From: Glandiceps talaboti
Lineage: Eukaryota; Hemichordata; Enteropneusta; Spengelidae
Length of the DNA: 64,000 nt
Direction: 5' to 3'
NCBI RefSeq assembly: GCF_964340395.1
Contig: NC_135549.1
Span: 34,784,832-34,848,831, forward strand
This document shows, piece after piece, positions 56,523-64,000 of the stretch. The notes under the pieces were generated by a model that ran no database searches, was not told the DNA's origin, and saw nothing but the letters and a program-made list of their open reading frames with translations. Position numbers and translations under genes: made by a program. Positions within the stretch are counted from its first letter, which is position 1, and the number at the start of each line of letters is the position of its first letter.

Positions 56523-56570
56523 CCATGATGATAGCACTACTGAACCTTACCAATTCAATTGTGCTTTTTT
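54440..56570. mobile_element. Family A elements, copies 5-7 (nested or tandem)
   Basis: Hairpin-end starts at about 54446 (GCCAATGGCATTGTAGCACA) and 54762 (ACCACCAATGGTGTTGTAGC). Ends occur near 55765 and 56555 (CTGAACC...). The second start has CCACCAATGGTG, a compensated hairpin (changed on both arms) relative to CGCCAATGGCG. The first copy is cut short after one unit. A (GACA)n tract is at 56486-56520. Confidence 0.7.
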
Positions 56571-56959
56571 AAAAAGCAAGACCTGTGGTAGTAAAGGTAC
56601 AATTCTACATAAAATAATATATGCACTGTCAATAATACACTTTTATCTTTGGTTCATTTACAAAGCATGCTAGCCTAATTTAAGCCAAATAAAATAAAAT
56701 CGTAAAATTGCAAAGTCTCGCAAGAAATAGTGAAAGTGGAAACTGACATCAACTTAAAAAGACAATATGAAACTGTTCTTCCAATCTGTAATGGCTGCAC
56801 ATCTGATAGGAAGAAATAAAAAACACAGAGACCATTTGAAAACAATGGAAAACCGGAACTAGACACTCACACATGGAAAAAAAAATAAAATGAAAAATCT
56901 ACCTACCCCATCTATTTTAAAATTGAATGTAATCAGAACCACATACATTTTTTTATGCC
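56571..56959. other. Intron sequence, no recognised feature
   Basis: AT-rich, no repeat or exon identified. Confidence 0.5.
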
Positions 56960-57436
56960 CTACTGCTGTATCTGGTTATAATCTGCCCTTGTAACTGTCT
57001 CTCATAGATCACACTACTGTATCTGGTTATAATCTGCCCTTGTAACTATCTCTCATAGATCACACTACTGTATCTGGTTATAATCTGCCCTTCTAACTGT
57101 CTCTCATAGATCACACTACTGTATCTGGTTATAATCTGCCCTTGTAACTGTCTCTCATAGATCACACTACTGTATCTGGTTATAATCTGCCCTTGTAACT
57201 CTCTCTCATAGATCACACTACTGTATCTGGTTATAATCTGCCCTTGTAAATGTCTCTCATAGATCACACTACTGTATCTGGTTATAATCTGCGCTTGTAA
57301 CTATCTCTCATAGATCACACTACTGTATCTGGTTATAATCTGCCCTTCTAACTGTCTCTCATAGATCACACTGCTGTATCTGGTTATAATCTGCCCTTGT
57401 ATAACTGTCTCTCATAGATCACACTGCTGTATCTGG
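56960..57436 (-). repeat. 51-bp satellite, inverted block
   Basis: About nine copies of the unit in reverse orientation (TCTGGTTATAATCTGCCCTT, GTAACTGTCTCTCATAGATC). Same unit as the block at 57560-59817, opposite strand. Confidence 0.93.
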
Positions 57437-57559
57437 TCTATCTGCTAGACTCTGGATGTTCTTCCGATACAATTTACAACACATAACCGAACATCGCTAT
57501 CAAGGATGGAACATCCAAGCCCTAAATGCGAACTTTGTTCACTTATTGTATCGGAAGAA
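57437..57559. other. Palindromic junction between the two 51-bp blocks
   Basis: The spacer carries a perfect 15-bp inverted repeat, TTCTTCCGATACAAT (57459-57473) and its complement (57545-57559). The dyad lies near 57509, so the junction is the centre of a large hairpin whose arms are the satellite blocks. Confidence 0.85.
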
Positions 57560-59817
57560 GGGCAGATTATAACCAGATACAGAAGAGTAATCTATGAGAG
57601 AGAGTTAGAAGGGCAGATTATAACAAGATACAGTAGTGTGATCTATGAGAGAGAGTTAGAAGGGCAGATTATAACAAGATACAGTAGTGTGATCTATGAG
57701 AGACAGTTAGAAGGGCAGATTATAACCAGATATAGAAGTGTAATCTATGAGAGACAGTTAGAAGGGCAGATTATAACCAGATATAGAAGTGTAATCTATG
57801 AGAGACAGTTAGAAGGGCAGATTATAACCAGATATAGAAGTGTGATCTATGAGAGACAGTTAGAAGGGCAGATTATAACCAGATACAGAAGAGTAATCTA
57901 TGAGAGAGAGTTAGAAGGGCAGATTATAACCAGATATAGAAGTGTAATCTATGAGAGACAGTTAGAAGGGCAGATTATAACCAGATATAGAAGTGTGATC
58001 TATGAGAGACAGTTAGAAGGGCAGATTATAACCAGATATAGAAGTGTAATCTATGAGAGACAGTTAGAAGGGCAGATTATAACCAGATATAGAAGTGTAA
58101 TCTATGAGAGAGAGTTAGAAGGGTAGATTATAACCAGATATAGTAGTGTGATCTATGAGAGACAGTTAGAAGGGCAGATTATAACCAGATACAGTAGTGT
58201 AATCTATGAGAGAGAGTTAGAAGGGCAGATTATAACCAGATATAGTAGTGTGATCTATGAGAGACAGTTAGAAGGGCAGATTATAACCAGATACAGTAGT
58301 GTGATCTATGAGAGAGAGTTAGAAGGGCAGATTATAACCAGATATAGTAGTGTAATCTATGAGAGAGAGTTAGAAGGGTAGATTATAACCAGATATAGTA
58401 GTGTGATCTATGAGAGACAGTTAGAAGGGCAGATTATAACCAGATACAGTAGTGTAATCTATGAGAGAGAGTTAGAAGGGCAGATTATAACCAGATATAG
58501 TAGTGTGATCTATGAGAGACAGTTAGAAGGGCAGATTATAACCAGATACAGTAGTGTGATCTATGAGAGAGAGTTAGAAGGGCAGATTATAACCAGATAC
58601 AGTAGTGTGATCTATGAGAGACAGTTAGAAGGGCAGATTATAACCAGATACAGAAGGGTAATCTATGAGAGAGAGTTAGAAGGGCAGATTATAACAAGAT
58701 ACAGAAGTGTGATCTATGAGAGACAGTTAGAAGGGCAGATTATAACCAGATACAGTAGTGTGATCTATGAGAGAGAGTTAGAAGGGCAGATTATAACCAG
58801 ATACAGTAGTGTGATCTATGAGAGAGAGTTAGAAGGGTAGATTATAACCAGATACAGTAGTGTGATCTATGAGAGAGAGTTAGAAGGGCAGATTATAACC
58901 AGATATAGTAGTGTGATCTATGAGAGACAGTTAGAAGGGCAGATTATAACCAGATACAGTAGTGTGATCTATGAGAGAGAGTTAGAAGGGCAGATTATAA
59001 CCAGATATAGAAGTGTGATCTATGAGAGAGAGTTAGAAGGGTAGATTATAACCAGATATAGAAGTGTGATCTATGAGAGAGAGTTAGAAGGGTAGATTAT
59101 AACCAGATACAGTAGTGTAATCTATGAGAGAGAGTTAGAAGGGCAGAGTATAACCAGATATAGAAGTGTAATCTATGAGAGACAGTTAGAAGGGCAGAGT
59201 ATAACCAGATATAGAAGTGTAATCTATGAGAGACAGTTAGAAGGGCAGATTATAACCAGATACAGAAGGGTAATCTATGAGAGAGAGTTAGAAGGGCAGA
59301 TTATAACCAGATACAGTAGTGTGATCTATGAGAGACAGTTAGAAGGGCAGATTATAACCAGATACAGAAGGGTAATCTATGAGAGAGAGTTAGAAGGGCA
59401 GATTATAACAAGATACAGAAGTGTGATCTATGAGAGACAGTTAGAAGGGCAGATTATAACCAGATACAGTAGTGTGATCTATGAGAGAGAGTTAGAAGGG
59501 CAGATTATAACCAGATACAGTAGTGTGATCTATGAGAGAGAGTTAGAAGGGCAGATTATAACAAGATACAGAAGGGTAATCTATGAGAGAGAGTTAGAAG
59601 GGCAGATTATAACCAGATACAGTAGTGTGATCTATGAGAGACAGTTAGAAGGGCAGATTATAACCAGATACAGTAGTGTGATCTATGAGAGACAGTTAGA
59701 AGGGCAGATTATAACCAGATACAGTAGTGTGATCTATGAGAGACAGTTAGAAGGGCAGATTATAACCAGATATAGAAGTGTGATCTATGAGAGACAGTTA
59801 GAAGGGCAGATTATAAC
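57560..59817 (+). repeat. 51-bp satellite, direct block, about 44 copies
   Basis: Unit GGGCAGATTATAACCAGATA, CAGTAGTGTGATCTATGAGA, GACAGTTAGAA. It is exactly 17 codons and would read EGQIITRYSSVIYEREL. The frame stays open except where GGGCAG became GGGTAG (58124, 58379, 58838, 59042, 59094), a recurring variant that reveals multi-unit duplications (255 and 459 bp apart, 5 and 9 units). The end at 59817 is the Mag-like insertion point. Confidence 0.95.
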
Positions 59818-59996
59818 TGTTAGTATATATGAGTTAATGTATGAAGTCACAGTTATAGGTCAAAGGTCATGTATAATGTTGTTGATGACGTCAGGTCACC
59901 TTGTAATAAAGATGGCGTACTTTGTGTAAGTCTGATGTGTCGTCTCAGTGATAGTTATAGCATTTAGTAACTATAGACTGATCATAGGCCATAACA
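59818..59996 (+). repeat. 5' LTR of Mag-like copy 2 (179 bp)
   Basis: TGTTA at the start and TAACA at the end form the terminal inverted repeat. AATAAAG at about 59906 is a likely polyadenylation signal. Length equals the copy-1 LTR exactly. It is short for a Ty3/gypsy LTR but in the range of Mag-type elements. Confidence 0.85.
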
Positions 59997-60009
59997 TGGT
60001 GTCAGAAGT
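59997..60009 (+). other. Primer-binding site, tRNA-Leu type
   Basis: TGGTGTCAGAAGT directly after the LTR, identical to the 13 bases at 9051-9063. Confidence 0.82.
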
Positions 60010-60182
60010 AAACTTGGGTCGTCAGCGACTAGTGAGTAGCAGTATTTTGATGCAGTAGAGTCCATAATTGCGAGCGAAACTGATTGTTTCTTCACGGAAA
60101 TTTCCACAACTTCCGACGTCTCAGCACAGACACGTGGTATCAGCTAACCTAGCCGTAAGTACACGTTTCGATTAGAAACATT

Positions 60183-63100
60183 ATGGCTTCATACCAGATA
60201 CCAGCACCGCAACCCATGAACGTGAAAGGGGATGTTTCCACGAATTGGAACAATTTTAAAGCAGCTTGGGACTACTATATCACTGCCACTGAGTTGAAAG
60301 AAAAATCCAAAGAAGTTCAAGCTGGAGCCCTGTGTAGTGTAATGGGTATGGACTGCGTCAAAGTCATGAAAAGCCTCACTACCTTGTCCGATGATGACAA
60401 GAAAGACCCAGATAAGATTTTGAAAGCACTAAGTGACCATTTTGTGCCTCAAAAGCATCTACTATTTGAAAGGGTTAAATTTGGTTCTGCTAACCAAACT
60501 GACCACGAAACTATTGACCAATATGTAGTGAGACTGCGCCAACTAGCAGAGTCTTGTGAGTTTGACACTCTGAATAACAGTTTGATACGAGATAGACTAG
60601 TTATGGGCACTCACGATTCAGCCACTAGAGACAGGTTGCTAAGGGAACGCCCAGTCCCTGACCTGAGTAGATGTATTGAAGCACTGAGAGTAAATGAACA
60701 GACAAGAGTACACAAAGAGCAGATGAAAGAATCTACAGAAATACAAGATACTGTACATGGTGTACATAAGCAGAGTCGTCAAGGCAACACCCGAAGCAAG
60801 GGAAAGCAAGTCAAGAATGACAGATCAGGATACTACAAGAAACAAAACACAAGCAGTGTATGCAAGTATTGTGGTTCAGATCATGCTAGAGATAAAAGCA
60901 GATGTCCTGCCTATGGAAAAGACTGTAACAAGTGTGGCAAACCTAATCACTTTGCAGCTGTATGTCTGGGACATAGAAGAATGTCCAGACAGGGATCTAA
61001 GAAAGTGCATCACACTACAGCCCAAGACAGATATGAGGATGATTCTGAGGATTCTAATGATTCCATTTTTACTGTTCATCGTCTGGGTGCAGTACAACAT
61101 ATGGATGTCAAGTCAGCATTTATGGTACCTTTAACATTTCACACAGCATATCCATCTACAGTCTCTGTACAGCTTGACTCTGGAGCGACATGTAGTGCCA
61201 TGTCATACACAGATCTACAGAACATTTTGCAAATAGGTCGTGTGAAATTGGATCCGCCTAAAGGCAAAATCAAGCTGTATGATGGTAGAGTGATTACTCC
61301 ATTGGGTACATACACGTTGACTGTTAGTCATAGCAACGGTTGTAAACATCGCACAACATTTGACATTCTAAGGCAAGCACCATGGCCCATTATAGATGGC
61401 AACACTTGCATTAGGAATGGATGGTTGTCACTTCAGCTTACCAAGTCAGTGAATATGATACAAGGAGAGGAATACAAGCCTGTATCATTTGAGCATATTA
61501 TGCATGAATATAAAGATATATTCACAGGACTTGGATGTTTACCTGGTGAATATCATATCCAGGTAGATCCTACTGTTCAGCCAGTTCAGCATGCTCCGCG
61601 TCGAGTACCAGTGCCTTTGAAGGAGAAGCTAAAGACTAAAATTGACGAAATGGAGAAACAAGGCATCATAGCCAAGGTAACAGAACCAACTGACTGGATC
61701 AGCAGCCTTGTAGCAGTACAGAAACCAAATAAGCTAAGAGTATGTTTGGATCCAAGAGACTTGAATAGAGCGATCAAGAGACCAAAATACCAGTTGCCTA
61801 CAGTGGACGAACTGTTGCCCAAACTGGCAAATGCCAAGGTATTTACAGTATTGGATGCCAAAGATGGTTTCTTCCAGATAAAGTTAGATGAAGAGAGCTC
61901 TCACCTGACTACATTTTGGACGCCGTATGGTCGTTATCGTTACCTAAGAATGCCACAAGGCATCAGCAGTGCTCCTGAGGAGTACCAGCGTCGTCAAAAT
62001 GAGATATTGTCTGGATTAAATGGCGTAGAAGCCATAGTCGATGACATTCTGTGCTACGGTTGTGGAAACACAATGGAAGAAGCAGTCAGAGATCATGACA
62101 AAAATCTGATGAAACTTCTAGACCGAGCACGCAAGACTAATCTAAAGCTGAATAAGAAGAAGTTCAGACTCAGGAAAAAGGAAGTCTCCTTTATGGGTCA
62201 GCTGTTCACCAGTGAAGGATTGAAGCCAGATCCTATGAAGGTGTCTGCAATTACCAATATGCCACCACCAAGCGATAAGAAGGCAGTACAGCGCCTGCTT
62301 GGATGTATCAACTACTTATCTAGGTTCATGCCCAAACTCTCTGAAGTTTGTGAACCTCTGCGTAAGATAATGGAGAAGAATATAGAGTTCGTATGGGAAA
62401 GCCAGCAAGCAGAAGCTTTTGCCACCATACAACAGCTTATCAGCACAGCACCACTACTCAAGTACTACGACGTACAAAGTGAAGTTACGATTCAGTGTGA
62501 CGCCTCAGAGTCGGGACTAGGTGCTACATTACTACAGTGTGGACAGCCAGTAGCATTCGCATCTCGATCACTCTCAGCAACAGAACGCAGATACGCGCAG
62601 ATAGAAAAGGAATGTTTGGCTATAGTATTCGCATGCTGTAGGTTTGACCAGTATTTGCATGGTAGAGAATCTATATCAGTTGAATCAGACCACAAACCCT
62701 TGGTCCCGATTTTCACCAAACCAATACACTCTTCGCCTAAACGGCTTCAGAGAATGCTGCTTCGATTGCAGAAATACAACCTACATGTTGAGTACTTACC
62801 AGGATCTAAGATGTTCATTGCAGACATGTTGAGCAGAGCTTACGAGCCCAGTACATATGCAGACATCAAGGAGGAAAGCACACCAGATTACCAGATATTC
62901 CAGCTTTCTAGAGAGAAGCAATTGTTTCAGGAAATTGCTGAGATCAATCAGGTAGAATATATGCGTTTATCTGAAGGCACACACCAGCAAGTAAAGTCGT
63001 GCACCAATGCAGATGCACAATTGCAAACTTTAATGAGTACAGTTATGATAGGATGGCCAGACTCGAGAGATAGCGTTCCAGTTTGCATCCTAGAGTATTG

Positions 63101-64000
63101 GAATTTCAGAGATGAACTCACTGTACAAGATGGTGTTTTGTACAAGGGGATGAAGGTGATTATTCCAGTTAGTATGCGATCACAGATGATTGCGAGAGCG
63201 CATTCTAGCCACTTAGGCCCGGATGCTTGTGTGAGGAGAGCTCGTGACGTTCTTTTTTGGCCAGGTATGGTAGCAGAAATTAGGGACAAAGTACAGTCAT
63301 GTGGAATTTGTAATGACTTCCTAGCCAAACAACAAAAGGAACCATTAATGACACATAAAATTCCCAGCACACCATGGTCGAAGGTTGGTCAAGATCTCTT
63401 CACATTATATGGAGAAAATTATCTAGTCACCGTTGACTACTACAGTGATTATTTTGAGTTAGACTTACTTAATGACACTTTGTCTACTACTATAATCAAT
63501 ACTACCAAGATTCATTTCGCAAGACATGGAATAGCGGATATGGTAACAGACAATGGTCCGCAATACATCAGCGATGAATTTTCCACTTTTTCTAGCGAAT
63601 GGGAGTTTAAACACACAACTACTTCACCATATCACAGCCAAAGTAATGGCAAGGTAGAGTCAGCAGTGAAGATTGCTAAGAAGCTTGTTAAGAAAGCTAA
63701 ACGTGATAGTAAGTGCATACAATTAGCCTTGCTTGAATGGAGAAATACACCTGATATATATGGTTCAAGTCCAGTTCAAAAACTAATGTCCAGAAGGACA
63801 AGAACCACTATACCAACATCTGAACCATTACTAAAACCACAAATTGTTGATGGTGTTTATGACAACATCATAACCAAACGTCAGAAAGCCAAAGCAGCAT
63901 ATGACAAACATGCTAAGCCACTTCCAGCATTGGAGATAGGGGATTCGGTGAGATTACAGCCGATAAGACATAGAGAACCATGGGAGAAAGGAATGTGTGT
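60183..64000 (+). CDS. Mag-like Gag-Pol polyprotein (single frame, C terminus outside window)
   Basis: ATG at 60183; 1272 codons remain in frame with no stop seen. Domains by residue: Gag core with LRQLAESCEF (about 110-140); zinc knuckles C227KYC and a canonical CCHC at C248, C251, H256, C261; protease LDSGA at 331-335; reverse transcriptase with VLDAKDGF at 556 and catalytic VDD at 619-621; RNase H with D773 in QCDASESGLG; integrase zinc finger H1007, H1010, C1040, C1043; integrase catalytic D1071, D1123 and E1159 (D,D-35-E). Gag and Pol share one frame with no shift, as in Mag-type elements. Every checked catalytic residue is present, so the copy may be active or recently so. The C-terminal integrase tail is cut by the window. 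Confidence 0.93.
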   Translation, partial: MASYQIPAPQPMNVKGDVSTNWNNFKAAWDYYITATELKEKSKEVQAGALCSVMGMDCVKVMKSLTTLSDDDKKDPDKILKALSDHFVPQKHLLFERVKFGSANQTDHETIDQYVVRLRQLAESCEFDTLNNSLIRDRLVMGTHDSATRDRLLRERPVPDLSRCIEALRVNEQTRVHKEQMKESTEIQDTVHGVHKQSRQGNTRSKGKQVKNDRSGYYKKQNTSSVCKYCGSDHARDKSRCPAYGKDCNKCGKPNHFAAVCLGHRRMSRQGSKKVHHTTAQDRYEDDSEDSNDSIFTVHRLGAVQHMDVKSAFMVPLTFHTAYPSTVSVQLDSGATCSAMSYTDLQNILQIGRVKLDPPKGKIKLYDGRVITPLGTYTLTVSHSNGCKHRTTFDILRQAPWPIIDGNTCIRNGWLSLQLTKSVNMIQGEEYKPVSFEHIMHEYKDIFTGLGCLPGEYHIQVDPTVQPVQHAPRRVPVPLKEKLKTKIDEMEKQGIIAKVTEPTDWISSLVAVQKPNKLRVCLDPRDLNRAIKRPKYQLPTVDELLPKLANAKVFTVLDAKDGFFQIKLDEESSHLTTFWTPYGRYRYLRMPQGISSAPEEYQRRQNEILSGLNGVEAIVDDILCYGCGNTMEEAVRDHDKNLMKLLDRARKTNLKLNKKKFRLRKKEVSFMGQLFTSEGLKPDPMKVSAITNMPPPSDKKAVQRLLGCINYLSRFMPKLSEVCEPLRKIMEKNIEFVWESQQAEAFATIQQLISTAPLLKYYDVQSEVTIQCDASESGLGATLLQCGQPVAFASRSLSATERRYAQIEKECLAIVFACCRFDQYLHGRESISVESDHKPLVPIFTKPIHSSPKRLQRMLLRLQKYNLHVEYLPGSKMFIADMLSRAYEPSTYADIKEESTPDYQIFQLSREKQLFQEIAEINQVEYMRLSEGTHQQVKSCTNADAQLQTLMSTVMIGWPDSRDSVPVCILEYWNFRDELTVQDGVLYKGMKVIIPVSMRSQMIARAHSSHLGPDACVRRARDVLFWPGMVAEIRDKVQSCGICNDFLAKQQKEPLMTHKIPSTPWSKVGQDLFTLYGENYLVTVDYYSDYFELDLLNDTLSTTIINTTKIHFARHGIADMVTDNGPQYISDEFSTFSSEWEFKHTTTSPYHSQSNGKVESAVKIAKKLVKKAKRDSKCIQLALLEWRNTPDIYGSSPVQKLMSRRTRTTIPTSEPLLKPQIVDGVYDNIITKRQKAKAAYDKHAKPLPALEIGDSVRLQPIRHREPWEKGMC

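Larger units (their letters stand above)
59818..64000 (+). mobile_element. Mag-like Ty3/gypsy LTR retrotransposon, apparently intact (copy 2), truncated by window end
   Basis: 5' LTR, tRNA-Leu primer-binding site, 173-bp leader, then one uninterrupted gag-pol frame to the window edge. It is inserted in the middle of a 51-bp satellite unit: the unit breaks after ATTATAAC at 59817. The rest of integrase, the 3' LTR and the continuation of the satellite should lie beyond 64000. Confidence 0.93.

Overview
The window is nuclear DNA from an animal, probably a marine invertebrate. It is AT-rich, has GT-AG introns, and is crowded with animal-type mobile elements: Mag-like Ty3/gypsy, CR1/L2-type LINEs, a Penelope-like element, hAT, Harbinger-like and TTAA-target elements. 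I cannot fix the phylum from sequence alone.

One host gene is clear. Nine exons on the minus strand, spread over 54252 to 6446, encode the membrane-anchored part and whole C-terminal tail of vezatin, an adherens-junction transmembrane protein. Splice phases agree at all eight junctions and give 695 continuous codons ending in TAA. The exons before the transmembrane exon must lie beyond the right edge. Everything else sits in, or just downstream of, this gene's introns.

Layout. 1-3188: dispersed repeats (a 146-bp-period family and family B). 3189-5020: element with TTAA target duplication. 5030-6410: decayed LINE. 6446-7746: last two vezatin exons. 8872-12735: truncated Mag-like element with a 55-bp minisatellite grown inside it. 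13130-13620: GT-rich tract. 13659-18585: three vezatin exons and a family A element split by a 1.6-kb Harbinger-like element. 19655-22300: decayed LINE. 22816-23203: hAT-like MITE. 24708-24807: vezatin exon. 25078-26617: 29-bp array. 28040-34276: 37-bp array split by a 4.3-kb two-ORF LINE. 34448-34537: vezatin exon. 34800-39755: family A and B elements, the first carrying a LINE insertion. 40200-46610: 38-bp array holding a solo-LTR candidate and a hAT element. 46693-46936: vezatin exon. 47190-50326: family A element whose hairpin end is repeated about 50 times. 50709-56570: more family A copies plus a Penelope-like 3' end with a hammerhead-like motif; vezatin transmembrane exon at 53956-54252. 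56960-59817: 51-bp array in two opposite orientations. 59818-64000: Mag-like element with an open gag-pol frame running off the edge.

The strongest candidates for something undescribed are family A (two hairpin ends, an 11-bp inverted terminal motif shared in pattern with family B, one end amplified into a 45-bp satellite), the ribozyme-like motif in the Penelope-like element, and the exon-like, promoter-like segment inside the Harbinger-like element, whose splice phase fits the next vezatin exon.
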